Assembly (NCBI GenBank): GCA_947044365.1
Contig: OX345646.1
Coordinates: 4,077,327-4,141,326 of the forward strand
Direction of reading: 5' to 3'
From: Petrosia ficiformis
Taxonomy: Eukaryota > Porifera > Demospongiae > Haplosclerida > Petrosiidae
DNA: 64,000 bases
Shown: piece after piece, positions 12,301-24,714 of the stretch
Layout: each line of letters opens with the position of its first letter
Numbering within the stretch: the first letter of the stretch is position 1
Notes under the pieces: model-generated
What the model saw: only the letters and a program-made list of their open reading frames with translations
The model's database searches: none
Told to the model about the DNA's origin: nothing
Program-made: the position numbers and the translations under genes

Positions 12301-14197
12301 CATTGATACTTACGATTATCTTCAGTGTGATATTGTAAATGCTATAGGCATTAAACAACATTTCCCAGAAGCTACTGTTCTATTTACCTGTCGATCTGAA
12401 TGGGTTGATTTAGTTCGTGATTCAATAATTCAATATACAGATCAGTATTTAAAAGTTGTTGGGTTCACTCATAATGGTAAAGAATCCTACATCACAGAAT
12501 CTTTGTCTCATTGTCTTAAGATTCAGCAAACATTTGAAGAGTGGATATCTCAAAATCCATTTGGATTAGCACTAACATACAGACCTCTTTACTGTACAAT
12601 GCTTATACTGCTATGTAAAGCTGAAAAACTACCATCACACTTATTAAATACAACTGACTTATACAAACAGTACATTTTTAATGAAATTTCTAAGCATACT
12701 GGGAAAGCCATAGATGGTTATTGTGAATTGCAAGAACAAGACATTAAACTCTTTCAAGCAATGGTGTTTGCTGCTGGTAATGCTTTATTGCCACTCTCAC
12801 CTACACAATCATTTGGTCTTGGAAAGTATTTCAATGCCTTTGGTATGAAGGACCTATTCTTTACATTCATGCATCCATCATTCAAAGAGTTCTTTCAAGC
12901 TTTTCGTTACTGTACTTCATCATTCGAACTCACAGATATTGAGTTTTGTTCGCACAACATACTTTGTTTTGTAGCTGGATTAGAAAAACCTCAACTTGTA
13001 TACAAAGCATATGGTTATATGTCTAGTATAAGGCAAAATATTATTACTTTTCCTCCAAATGCCTGTCAGCTTCTGCTCGAATTATTTGAAACTAAATCCT
13101 GCCATCTAGCAAAGCACATTAGCAACTTACTACGAATCCAGAGAATAATACTAGACGTTCCACTTGAAGCAGATCCGTTATATTGGTATATGTTCGGTTG
13201 GTGTCTTCAGAATTGTGCGCCACTTTGCAGTATAACATACAATGTTGACTTTCACACTCCACTTTGTCTTGACATGCTTCTTAATGGTTGTAAACATCAC
13301 ACAGATTCACCACCAACTGACAAGGCTGTAATATCCAACATAGTTTTCGATGCAGGTAGTAAACTGAATGAGAGTTTGTACAGACTATCACTACTAAAGG
13401 ATTATATCACCCAAGCTGAAGAATTTCATGTTTCTGGAGTTCTAGATTCAAAACAGAGTGGCTTAGAGTTGGACCGATATCTCCCAAATCTTAAACTACT
13501 TTCCATTAGGTGTCAAAGTTCATCCTGGATACCAATTGTGCAAACGCTTCGGCAACTTGTGTCTCTTTCAGCACTTCGCATTTGTGGTCCAGTCACAGAT
13601 TCAAATGAAGCTATATCAAAAGTAGTATGTAGTAGCATACAGGCTTGCAAATCGCTAAAGGTGTTGTACATGCAAAATATCTCGTCTTTAGTTTTAGACA
13701 ATCATGTTAGTTCAGAAAGCAATCAGCTGTTGCCATCACTTACCTATCTCTGCATTACCCACTCCACATGTACAAGCAAGTTTGCAAATACAGTTAGAGC
13801 ATTTCTAATTAGACCTGACTGTTCATTGAAAAAGGTGGTATTTGGAAGTTGTTCTATTCATAAAACAGTACTTAAAGAAATCCTCGGTAGTCTTTTAAAT
13901 AGCACAGTATGTATTATTGGCATATTTGGTGAAAGTGGTATTGATGATGAGAGGGCTCGTATAATAGCAGATGTAATAACAAAAACAGAGAAAGAAGGAA
14001 AAAAGTTATTTCTTCATGATTCTGGCATTTCAAAATTAGGAATGGATCTAGTAATTAAAGCAGTTTCAAAAAGCAAAAACATTATGTTGTGTATACCATC
14101 AAAATATAAATTTGACTTCTATATGTATGAAGCAGTTGAATTTATTTATTTCCATCCTGACTCTTTGTTAATCGAATATATAAGTAAGATATGTTGA
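9301..14197 (+). pseudogene. NLR2: second CARD-like/NACHT/LRR-like gene, disrupted by two stops and a 10-bp deletion
   Basis: It has the same two-exon structure as NLR1: exon 1 9301-9703 (donor GTGAGT), exon 2 from 10987 (acceptor ACAG) to TGA at 14197. Lesion 1: TAG at 9493-9495 where NLR1 has TGG (Trp to stop inside the CARD-like domain). Lesion 2: TAA at 12099-12101, two codons after Walker A (GESGVGKT), where NLR1 has TTA. Lesion 3: about 10 bp missing near 12130 relative to NLR1, shifting the frame. After that a 692-codon frame stays open through the rest of NACHT (Walker B FLIDTYDYL, sensor LFTCRSEW) and the LRR-like region. The intact downstream frame suggests recent loss of function. 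Intron 1 (9704-10986) contains a MITE copy and a second poorly conserved repeat near 10387-10620. Confidence 0.75.
10146..10357. mobile_element. MITE copy, inverted relative to the copy at 653-867
   Basis: Reverse-complement match to 653-867, including GAAGCATGG, CAAATT(C/G)GCTCAA, TTAGTGTGTGTGCCA and GGTGCGCCAT blocks, with similar imperfect terminal inverted repeats. It lies in intron 1 of NLR2; the other copy lies in the Rab-effector intron. Confidence 0.6.
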
Positions 14198-15988
14198 GTA
14201 AATAATAATATTACTATTATTAATACATATTGTTGTCTATTTTAGTAGCTATGTAATAATTAATATTACATTTTTTTGTATAATCATTCCGACGCTTAAT
14301 TATATAATTATATTTGCTTTCTGTATTAATTTTATAGCATATTTTGCCTTGTTTTTATACATCATTCAAATATTTTTATTACTTTACATTATTATGTTTG
14401 CTTTGCATATTAAGTTATATAGTATTTGTCTTATCTTTACATTACTATTTTTAATAATACATTCTACAAACCACTCCATACAGCTCTACATAATTAAGTA
14501 CAGCTTTTGCTTTGTAGTGGTATAATATTATGTACTTATTCATGGTTATGTGAAAGTGATTTGTTTAAATTTGGGTCCTATGATACCCCCCTGTGCTTTT
14601 AGTACCATCCTGACCCAGGGGAGGAGAAAACAGTAGCAGTAGTAGCTAAATAATTATATAATGTACTACATAATAAGATATTATTGATTTCCTTAGGGGG
14701 TTTGTGTTTCCCTTGTGCATTCCAGATCCTCTTAAGAGGACACAGGGCATGGAAACATGCCCACGCATCTTTGCATATAATAATATCCAAAGAGTCTTCA
14801 GCCCCACATTTTTACTTAGCTAGCTGTCTCCTCCCTGTGACCTTATTATTATTTTTTAATCCCTTGAGCTAGTAACATCCTGACTTTGTCTTCTATTGAA
14901 AATGTTTTATTAGTATTAATAATAATAAAATTTTAAATTTTAGTGACTATCTAAAACAATTTACATACGATGGCTGACTGTAAACTAATTGGAAATAATT
15001 AAAAGTCGTGCATTGGTACGTATAAGAAAAAAGTAAAATGCATGGAATATACAGAGCATATAGGACTAGGATGGTACCATAGCAATAACTAGCACTTCCA
15101 TAAAACCCTAGGCCTGCCATACTGTTTTACCAGGATTACAGCTATTTGGAGACTGAGGAATTCAAATAGCTGTAATACCATAACGTTTATAAACCCTATT
15201 CATAGTGGGAAACCTGTGAGTATGGCTTTCACTATTCATTAGTTTATTACAGCAAAGATCCATACTATTTGGATCCTTCATTATAGTGTTAAACATCAAA
15301 AGGAATTATTCTTGCCACTTCCATTAATTATAACCCTATACTAAGTATAGTTACGTACTTTGTATTTTCTATTACTGTAGCTACTAATATAATTATAATT
15401 ATGTGAACTGTGTGTATAGTGACGTGTATGTACTTCTTATCTGCGTGTACATTAGGATAAGAATCGATCTTACTCTACATGTTTGAAAAGTGCAACAAAG
15501 TTATAAGAAGACACAAAATTATGTTACATTTATATAGTCTCATATGGTATAAGAATTATGTTAGGTGTACTGATATTGTTAGGGTTATATAAGGATGTTT
15601 TTGTTCTTACTCAAGCATGAAATTATTGTATTCTGTGGTTTGTATAAGTATTATACTATTTTGAATGTGTAATATAGCTACTATACTATCCTTATATGAA
15701 GTGAGAGGACAAAGTTATTGTATACTTGCTAGTTAATTATTATAGAGATTGTTATTATAGAAATTACAACTGCCATACACATGATGTACTATACATAAAC
15801 AACTAACAAAGCCTCATATCAAAATAATCTTTCTTGAATTATACTAAAATGCAAACATTCGTACTAGTATATATGTTTTTTAAAACTTGAAATACGTGCG
15901 TAAAAAGTGCTTGTTATACATAATAATTATATTCCTTGATTTTGTGTGGAAGTATAGTTGTTTTTGCAATGCTTAAAGCATTATCACT
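14198..15988. other. Intergenic with degenerate foldback-MITE copy and a 14-bp-stem hairpin
   Basis: No gene seen. From about 14467 there is a split copy of the foldback family found intact at 61735-62020 (CAAACCACTCC ... GTGATTTGTTTAAATTTGGG). A perfect hairpin, ATTACAGCTATTTG with its complement, lies at about 15134-15175. The rest is AT-rich and includes the 3' flank of the transporter gene. Confidence 0.5.
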
Positions 15989-17653
15989 TTAATCAAATGT
16001 CCTGTAATTATTCTTGAAGGATGCCTCTATGCTCAAAACTCGGTCATATGTCTCTTCCACAACAGTATGTACATTATAGTCTTCATCTTTACGTCTCCTT
16101 TGGTACCACCTAGCAACTACTGCGTATACAATCATTCCTACAGCACACACTATGACCTGTAATATTAATACCCAAAATGTATCAGGTATTTTGCCAGGGC
16201 CACTGACATGCCATAGAGAAAAAATACAACCTATGTTAATGTACAAAACACGAATAAACCAGAATATTCCTAACAGCATTCCACTCATATTTGCTGGGGC
16301 TTGACTGCAAATGAATTCTAATCCGTACATAAAACTTAGAGAATCTGCAAGACCTGAGAATAGTAATGGTATACTATAATATAAAAATGAAAGTTGGATA
16401 GGTGCAATAAAATGGCCAACCGTGTTCAGAACAATCATGGAAATCAGGGCTATCAATATTAAAATGTAACAGAATCCAATACCTCTCAATGGATTTAATA
16501 AGAAATATTCTATCTTGGGGAACAATGGAATAATAACCAGCTCTAAGACTGGTATCAACAAGATAATCTGACTGTCAAATGCCTGCCATAATGCAAAAGA
16601 CCCATATCCATTAAGAGTAGATGTTGCTCCTTCAAACATATTTGTATATGACAGCACACCAGTTACAGTAGGATAGTAAGGAATAAAGAAACCAAATGTA
16701 CTAAGTAACACTGCTACAATCCTCCAAAATGTTTTAACACTTTCTACATCTTCTTCTAAAAAAGGACCACCATATTTAATTTTCCCAAAGTCCATACGAC
16801 TAGGCACTTTATTCTCCCAGTATGTTAGTGCACTTCTCCTTTCAGGGGCCTTGTGGTACCAGCTATATTTTAATACATTATAAACCATTTTATATGGGTT
16901 TTTCTGAGTATCAACCAGTTCATGATGATGATTATAAAACCAAGAATGTAAACAAAGAGCTAATGATGTGAAAGCACATGCAATGATCCCAGTAATCTGA
17001 AGTAACTCTGCATCATATATGCTTTTCTCAACAAATGCAATATAACCAATCGAGAAACCAACAAACAGTCCCCATATTGTCCAGTGAATGAAAGCTCTTG
17101 AGTGTGTGTTCGATTTTTCTGCTAACTGATCTAATCCATATGCAGGTATGTTTGTAAAGAATCCTGCAGTTCCTATTATTAATAATAGTAATGCCACACC
17201 TGATATTCCATACTTTGCTATATTGACTGGTAGTCCACATGTTCCATACTGAATACAATAACTGATACACTGTAATAGAGTACCAAACCAACATGACCAT
17301 AAACTCAGGGTGACAGCTTTCTTTCTACCAATTACAGTATCAGCTAACCATCCAGTGAATGGATAGAGAAGAAAGAATATAGAATTTTGGACTGTAAACA
17401 CAACATACAGCATGTTTACACCACTCTCAGGAACAACTGCAAAGCATGATGTACTCTCAGGATGAGTTGTAAGTGAAAAAATTATATTAAAGGCTACTTC
17501 CATGGATGTTCCTGCAACAATAGAAAAGAGAATCAGTAGCCATGCTGAAAGGTTCATTCTCCGACATCTTACTTCTCTTTGATATTGCCGCAATTTGTTC
17601 TGGAACAATTCTTTCATGGAAGAAAGAAATGTAGAGTTCAATTGAGTAGACAT
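15989..17653 (-). CDS. POT/SLC15-like (MFS) membrane transporter, 554 aa, intact
   Basis: A single coding exon with ATG at 17653. Hydrophobic segments start at residue 36 and recur through the protein, consistent with about 12 membrane helices. The MFS loop 2-3 signature is GWLADTVIGRKK (residues 101-112). A large cytosolic central loop contains KIKYGGPFLEEDVESVKTFWRI (about 291-312, quoted here with KYGGPF as the key part), typical of animal proton-coupled oligopeptide transporter relatives. Length fits the family. The usual FYxxINxG transport signature is replaced (around AFIHWTIWG), so substrate and proton coupling cannot be inferred. The sequence TTTTACAG just upstream (about 17669) suggests a 5'UTR intron. 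A rearranged pseudogene copy lies at 24715-25560. Plasma membrane or lysosomal location is an inference. Confidence 0.75.
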   Translation of the reverse strand: MSTQLNSTFLSSMKELFQNKLRQYQREVRCRRMNLSAWLLILFSIVAGTSMEVAFNIIFSLTTHPESTSCFAVVPESGVNMLYVVFTVQNSIFFLLYPFTGWLADTVIGRKKAVTLSLWSCWFGTLLQCISYCIQYGTCGLPVNIAKYGISGVALLLLIIGTAGFFTNIPAYGLDQLAEKSNTHSRAFIHWTIWGLFVGFSIGYIAFVEKSIYDAELLQITGIIACAFTSLALCLHSWFYNHHHELVDTQKNPYKMVYNVLKYSWYHKAPERRSALTYWENKVPSRMDFGKIKYGGPFLEEDVESVKTFWRIVAVLLSTFGFFIPYYPTVTGVLSYTNMFEGATSTLNGYGSFALWQAFDSQIILLIPVLELVIIPLFPKIEYFLLNPLRGIGFCYILILIALISMIVLNTVGHFIAPIQLSFLYYSIPLLFSGLADSLSFMYGLEFICSQAPANMSGMLLGIFWFIRVLYINIGCIFSLWHVSGPGKIPDTFWVLILQVIVCAVGMIVYAVVARWYQRRRKDEDYNVHTVVEETYDRVLSIEASFKNNYRTFD

Positions 17654-19007
17654 GACGTCTTAATTCCTGTAAAATAATTAAAATAGTAATGATAATTATT
17701 ATCTTTATCAACATTTTACTTCAATTAAAATTTAGTGAGTCACAACATTTTTTATATACCAGTTGTGAACATTTCAAGCATGCATTTAATTTTGTAGGAC
17801 GTTAGCATACATATTATCCCATCGATATAATGCATGGTATCTGTCAACTGTGTGAAGACACTTATGTGAACTTTATTAGATTTTAAATATAGACATATAT
17901 ATGTATGCAGTGAGTTTGTGGCAATGAATTCTCCATAGCTTTTACTTCATCACTTCAGCAAAAAGCTATGCAGGTAGTATAGTAATCTGAGTTATATATA
18001 TAGCAAAGGTTAATTATAATTTCTATGAAAGAGAAAGTAATAAATACAAGAGTGTACTCTAAATGACTGAGTGGTTCTCATACATGAGTGGAGTAATTCC
18101 AATGGAGAACAAGCACCATGCAAGAGGCTCTGTAGTATAATATGCTAAGTAACTGTTGAATACACACATAATTATATGTATGTGACCAAGTACACATGCC
18201 AAAAGGTGTTCATTTTCAGTTTGTTTCCCCAAACACTTCATAAGATCAACCACTTGCTATTAGTTGGCCATCTTAAAGCGTAACCCCTCCCCTCACCCCA
18301 CACCAAACCCCCTAATGTGTTTCTCTTGTAGTCATTGTAGATGTTCACCATTCATTTCTCAGTAAAGCAGTGATTATGTTACTTCTGCAGTGCTTTCTCC
18401 CAGTATCGAATTAAATCATTATTCTATTCTTTCTCAAGGCACATATGATTTTATCAGTGAGCACTCACTGATCACTCACTGATCACTATCATGATACCAA
18501 TGATCATTCATCATTAAAACTAATACCCCTTTTATGGAATTACCACGAGAAATCCTGTAGGTGTATGTATCCCATCAGAGGACACATCATGTACAACCAA
18601 AGCAAGAGAACATTATTCACTCTAGCCTGGAGAGGGAGTTTTGCCACTCCTGCATCTAACAAGACTGTCAGTGTCGAAAATCTATGACTATAGGTATATG
18701 GGACACCAAATATACAACATAATTAGCCTGTTAAAGTAGAATAGACGAACTTACTTCTTCCCAGTGTATACGTTTCTGACCACACCTCTGCTTTTTGTTT
18801 GGGTTACATAATTTAGGCGGAGAAATGATAATTACGTGTATAATTTAATTAAGCCTGGCAAATATGACGCTTAACACCGTCAGACACAACGTAACGCAGT
18901 AAGATCTGATTCTATTTTTCGTCTCTGCATTGCGTTTGACCAATCAGTTTTCTGAATTTTGTCACAACGCAACAAAGCAAGGCTTGTGTCATATTGTGGA
19001 CCAGGTT
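17654..19007. other. Intergenic, no gene recognised
   Basis: This is the upstream flank of the transporter. It contains a short ACTCACTGATC tandem (about 18464-18487) but no open frame or exon with support. Confidence 0.45.
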
Positions 19008-19203
19008 TAATATGAATGCACTCGCAGTGCAGAACCCTCGCCACAAGTGTGATTTAATTTGGAAACAACTTCAGAATGATTCAGTCACTGACAATATTTG
19101 ACTGTAGCTAATAATAATTATTACAATTATTATACTGAGAATATATTATATTTGTTTGCGTGTGTGTGAGCATTAAACTTACACTCCAAGTCCTACTAGC
19201 TGT
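19008..19203 (+). repeat. About 200-bp inverted repeat, left arm (pairs with 23868-24040)
   Basis: Begins TAATATGAATGCACTCGCAG, continues through GCAGAACCCTCGCC, TCAGTCACTGACAA, TATTATACTGAGA and TTACACTCCAAGTCCTAC. The same blocks, in order and reverse-complemented, occur at 23868-24040. The two arms flank the DEATH-ankyrin gene. Confidence 0.6.
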
Positions 19204-19450
19204 AGATTACAAGCGCAGTGTTAAAAAAATAAAAATCCGGACAAAACGATTACGCAGTGAGAGTTAATGAATAACATGTCAACATTACAGCTGCAGTTAA
19301 TTTCCACTGAAAATTATTATTAAAATATTAAATTTAATATGAGGTAATATCTTTGCAGCACAACAACTGTTATACAATTTGAATAACATGCATTTCAATC
19401 AAATATAGTAAAAGTTGCATTACATGGATACTGAGATTTGGTTTATTTAT

Positions 19451-22400
19451 TTAATCGCAATTAAGGTCATTCAAGTCAAGAGTTAAAGGATTGTTTGTGT
19501 AATCAGCTGATTGATGTTTGCTAAATTGAGTGGCAATTGATTCTTCAAGATATCTCGCAATTGATGAAATATTTAAACTTTGTTGTAAATTAGAAATGTC
19601 TTTTTCAGTTGAGATGTCATCTATAGTTTTAAGTAAAGATTCTTCTGTAGTTCTAACTTTGCTATCAAAGTCTATGCCACGCAGTCCATCATATTGTAAT
19701 AGAAGCAGTCGTGTTGTAGCTTGTTTAGCCAGTTCAGCATAGTCAAGTGCTGTATAACCAAACTCATCTGTCTTATTAATATCAGCACCAGATTGAATAA
19801 GAGCCTCTACTATATCATTGTGTCCACAAGAAGATGAAATCATAAGAGGAGTGATGCCATGAATGAACTGATCATCTGGTGTCATCTTACCAGACATCAA
19901 CTGATCTACTACTGTTCCTAAATCACCTTCAGCACAAGAAATAATAATATCTGTTTGGTCAGAAACGATATCTATTCTGTGTGACAACAATGCAATGATT
20001 GGAACATGACCAAACTGACAAGCATAATACCATCCCATTGATAAGCTTTCAAATCTAATTTCAGAATGATTCAGGAAAGTGTTCACAATGTCTGTGTTAC
20101 CTTTAAAAGCGGCAATTGTAAAAGAATCCAAATGCTTAAAAGATTTAACATGAGGATTTGCTTTATACTGCAACAGCATTACAACAACATTGGAATGACT
20201 ATTCTTACTGGCTAATAGTAATGGTGTTAATCCTGTATTACTGTGAGCATTAGGATCAGCATTTTCCTTTAGCAATAATTCCACTACCTGGAGATAGCCA
20301 GTCTGTCTTGCAAACATTAATGCTGTTACTCCTTTGTTTGATTGAATATTAGGATCAGCATTTTGCTCTAGTAGTAATTCCACTATCTGGAGTTGACCGC
20401 TGCCACAGGCAACCATTAGAGGTGTACATCCTTCGTTACTGTGAGTATTAGGATTAGCTTTTTCCTTTACTAATAGTTTCGCTAACTGGAGATAACCATT
20501 TTGGATGGCAAACATTAGTGCTGTCCATCCAGCATTATTATACATGTTAGGATCAGCACATGCCTGTAGTAGTAGTGCCACTACCTGGAGATGACCATTA
20601 TAACTTATTACTGATGTCAATCCATCCATTGAGGGAATATTAGGATCAGCACCTTTCTTAAGTAACATTTTGACCATTTGGTGATCGCCAATATCACTGG
20701 CATACATTAGCGCTGTCCACCCAGCGTTATTACGAACATTAGGATCAGCTTTTTCCCTTAGTAGTAATTCCACTATCTGGAGATGACAATTATCACAGGC
20801 AACCATTAGCGCTGTCCACCCTTAGTTATTGTGAGCATTAGGATCAGACTTTTTCTTCAGTAATAGTTCTACTATCTGGATATGGCCTTCAAAACTGGCA
20901 ATCAATAATGCTGTCCAGCCACTGTTATCCGGAATGTTAGGATCAGCACTTTCCTTTACCAGTAGTTCCACTACTCGCAGATGACCTTTAGAGCTGGCAG
21001 GCATAATTGCTGTTTGTCCTTTGCCTGAACGAATATCAGGATCAGCACCTTTCTTGAGTAGTACTTCCATCACCTGGTGATGACCCTTTTGACTTGTAAA
21101 CATTAATGCTGTCCATCCATCATTCGACTGAATATTAGGATTAGCACCTTTCTTCAGTAGTATATCCACCACCTGGTGATAACCCTTATGACTGGTAAAC
21201 ATTAGTGCTGTACATCCAGAATTGGTACAAAGATTAGGATCTGCATTTTCTTTTAGTAGTAGTTCTACTGCCTGAAGATGATGATTACGACTGGCAAATA
21301 TTATTGCGCTCCATCCTAACATATTCTGAACATTAGGATTATTGTTCAGTCTCAATAGATTCTCCACAACTGTGAAGTATCCTAGATCACTGGCTATCAT
21401 TAGAGGCGTTGAACTCTTGTGCATACTAACATCAATACCAGCATCAGGTGGAAGAAGTGACAAAAATGTCTTGATTGTGTTGGAAAACATTAACGCTGTG
21501 TGCCCATTGATATCACGATGATTAATGTTGGCTCCAGCCGATATTAGCATTTCTACAACCTCTTCATGTCCAGCCTTACTTGCTAATATTAGTGCTGTCT
21601 GTCCCTCACTATTACTATAGTTTACATTAACTCCCAAGTCTAGTAGAAACTGGACTGCTTCATCATCACCACACTGTGAAGATTGTAGAAAAGCTGATTC
21701 GAAAGAGAAATTCTTGTTTGCACTTTCTTCAAAAACTGTTATAGCTCCAATTTTTAACCTGAAGATTCCTGTTAAACGCATGAACTGTAGCTTCTGACTG
21801 CTGGAGACTATAAAATGGTGCAATTTCTCTTTTGGAAGTAAAAGCATTACAGATATCGATCCAGACTCTACCTTAAAGATTTTAACTGTTTGTCGGTAGT
21901 CTAGAAGATTTTGTACTAACTTTTCAACAGATTCTAATGTAACTCTTCCCCAATCAGCTTGGAGTTTAATGGTTACTATTAGATGCATATCTGAAATATT
22001 GGGTATGCTAGTGTATTGTTGTAATTTGTTTTTTAAAGCTATAATAGGTGTGGTACGTTTAAATAGCTTCACTTTATTGATATGTGTTTTTAGTTTGGTA
22101 ATATCATCATCATCTAAATATTCCTCTACAATCATTTCTAGTAGCTCACAGTCGAGATAGTCATTATGTGGACGAATAGCATCAAACAAGTCATCTATTG
22201 TATTAACTTCATTTAATCTCTTCATTCCATGAACTTGTGCCTCTTCAATATAAGCTATTATATCCTGAAGAGAAGATTTTCCAAATTTTTCAATTCCTCT
22301 ACAATCAATTCTTCTGACAATAGGTACACTTCCTGATTGGAAGGTAGTTGTACTGGATTGTGAGCCTCTGTTGAAATTGAAATGGATTTCTTTTTGATAG

Positions 22401-22643
22401 CATCTGCTAGAGCATTTTCTCTGGCTTTCTCAAGAGCTAATACAATATCATTCCATGATGCATTAGGACATCTTCGTAACCATGTTCCATAAAGCTCTAA
22501 TTTCTGTCGTCGAACATCACAATATCTCCTCTTGTAAGATCTGGTAAATGGGTAGCAAATATCTGCCAGTTTACTAACTCTGCAAGTTTAAGATCTTGTT
22601 CACTTTCAGTTGGTCTACTTGCTACAGATGGACTGTCAGACAT
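19451..22643 (-). pseudogene. DEATH domain plus about 17 ankyrin repeats; disrupted by two frameshifts and one in-frame stop
   Basis: Read from ATG at 22643. A DEATH domain spans about 22600-22340 (LVNWQIFATHLPDLT, then after a 1-nt frame change near 22517-22525 CPNASWNDIVLALEKA). A second frame change lies near 22260-22300. It is followed by a conserved helical region (TIDDLFDAIRPHNDYLDCEL) and then a long ankyrin array, repeats ending PLMIASxxGH...VVELLLKEKADPN. The frame is open from 22225 to 20825, meets TAA at 20824-20822, and resumes in the same frame to 19451. The stop sits exactly where other repeats have a Lys, Glu, Ala or Ser codon before GWTALM. A C-terminal non-ankyrin tail of about 90 residues follows. 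Such proteins act as cytosolic adaptor or receptor scaffolds. Neighbouring repeats are very similar to each other, which favours unequal exchange. A possible 5'UTR exon with donor GTAAGT lies near 23405. Confidence 0.7.
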
Positions 22644-22697
22644 AATCACTGTGGATAAGATACTTGGGCTAATTGTAAGCAAGTTGAATTCCTGCAT

Positions 22698-23867
22698 GTG
22701 TGAGGAGTTAATTAATATAAAATTTATGATAATGAAAAATCAAATGTTAATTAATATTGAATTTGATATCACTTCTATCATCTTAATTTACTATACTTGC
22801 TTGGATTTTTTTTACAAGATCCATTTACAAATAACTATGCACTTAACAGAAAAGAATGTATGAATGAAACCAGTATATGAAAAATGAGGGATAAATAATA
22901 AGTTAATTGTGGTAGTGATCAGTGTGGCTTCAGGTAGTGAATCACTATTGGATATATATTCCATATAAGGTCATACAACCCTGATTTTGTGTTTTGTCGC
23001 ATTTTTTAGTTATTATTAAATTAATAGCCTTATAGAATTATAAAAACTATAATAATATAATAATTATTATAATTTAAAGACTATCAGCAATAGCATAATG
23101 ACTGATCAAATATGATGCATATTATGAACAACATGCTGCAACAACTTTACTATAACTAAACACAATAACACTTTCACTGTAATTAAAAATGTATAATATT
23201 ATATTTGGGTTAAATTATAACTGTTATACTAATGGAATGGAATATCTCACTCTTTGTAACAGTAAACATTATTGTAATCAAAGACATTTACGATCAATAC
23301 CCAAATTACATAATAATAATATATAAAAAAATCTTGGTAAGTAGAAAAATACTAACACATCTCTAAATCTAAACTATACATTATAACATATAACACAGTA
23401 CTTACCTCTCTTATTACTTCTTGGCTTGTCTGCCACTGTCAGGAATGTTTGTGGCTGAGTATGGGAATTCTAATTATAATTTAATTATTAATTGCAACAT
23501 GACTATTTGACCTTCTTTAAGAGTTCCATTTAACAACATTGTACTGAACCCATACAGAACCAGTGTAATTATATGTGCACATGCATATACTTGTTTTCAG
23601 GGTTCTATCCACTTGGGGAAGCTTCCCCAAAAAATTCTCAGCTTCCCCTCAACAATTATAGTGCTACTTCCCAATAGTGTTTTGCAGAACAGTTGTGATA
23701 AGTGTGGTTTAAGTAAGAAAAAGGAGTGTGGGCCAACCAAAACAATTTCCATGAGCAATTAACCTCCCACTTCACCCCACCCCCCCCCCCCAATAAAACC
23801 AAATCTCTAGAAGAACCTTGGTTTTGGAAGATACTATAATAATCACAACTGTACAAGGAATTATGTA
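22698..23867. other. Intergenic, AT-rich, no gene recognised
   Basis: Only AT-rich DNA, a poly-C tract at about 23780-23792 and a short repeat GGAAGCTTCCCCAAAAAA resembling 10398-10440. A GTAAGTACTG donor-like site at 23404 downward on the minus strand could end a non-coding first exon of the DEATH-ankyrin gene. Confidence 0.4.
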
Positions 23868-24040
23868 CTTTTGGTAGGACATGGAGTGTAAATTGTAACA
23901 CACACATACATTATGTAATATAATCTCAGTATAATAATTATAATTACCGTTTCTTGTCAGTGACTGAGTCCCAAATCACACTAGTACTTGAGGTGAGGGT
24001 TCTGCAATGCAAGTGCATTCATATTATGTGATGGAACTAC
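23868..24040 (-). repeat. About 200-bp inverted repeat, right arm
   Basis: Reverse-complement counterpart of 19008-19203. Matching blocks in the same order are TAATATGAATGCACT, GCAGAACCCTCACC, TCAGTCACTGACAA, TTATACTGAGA and TTACACTCCATGTCCTAC. Confidence 0.6.
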
Positions 24041-24239
24041 AAATAATTATAATAATGAAGTGATTTATATTTGTACAGCACTAACAGCAGCATTATATCA
24101 TGCAGTTAGCTCAGTTTAGTCTAGTATGCCTGCATCTCCCCTTTGCTCACCAGACTAATCACACTCATATGCAAGCTAATTATATGTTTAATTATATGGC
24201 AGGCTAATTATATGACTGACTTTCTAATCTGTGATAGAG

Positions 24240-24478
24240 GGTGAGGCTCGTAGATAATGCGTAATCTCGACATTTATTGGTCCACCCAAGTGCCACATTA
24301 TACTCTTGACAGAATGTTATACAGTGTCTACCACTTGACATTTCTAGTCTATTTGATTGCATTTTAACAAGTAACTGGGCATTAAGCATTAATAATTGCT
24401 GTTTAAAACGTGATCAAGTGACTAGTATATGAAAACATGATTGGCTCAATGTCACGTCATAATTATTAACTCTCACCT
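24240..24478. repeat. Dispersed repeat, copy 1 (second copy 30205-30472)
   Basis: Shares with 30205-30472 the blocks CCCAAGTGCCACATTATA, CACTTGACATTTCTAGT, GCTGTTTAAAA(C/T)GTGATCA and GTGACTAGTATATGAAAA, followed by GATTGGCTCAATGTCA. Same orientation. No coding potential seen. Confidence 0.6.
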
Positions 24479-24714
24479 TGTTTTTTTTTTGTGTGTCTGT
24501 TCTGAATTTCCAGCAAAACTGTGAACATTGGCACTAGTACTAAAATCAGCAGGCTTTATTAATGCATGCGCTGATGTGCATATTATAATTATTTTATGCA
24601 TAAATACACTGTGAGCAAAAATCACAAACAAATAATAACACATTACAGATCTTAGGTATTTCACCAATGTGTTGTGCAATCTTGGAACTATATTAGTATT
24701 AGTGTATATGATCC

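Noticed and set aside
15989..17653. Horizontal transfer of the transporter from bacteria
   Set aside because: Single coding exon, but codon use and AT content match the neighbours, a pseudogene copy exists locally, and the central loop is of animal POT type.
2931..20824. Programmed stop-codon readthrough or a variant genetic code
   Set aside because: Stops are a mix of TAG and TAA in unrelated contexts (TAG AGT, TAG CTG, TAA CAT, TAA GGG), none resembles the known TGA CTA readthrough context, frameshifts co-occur, and intact genes in the window use normal stops.
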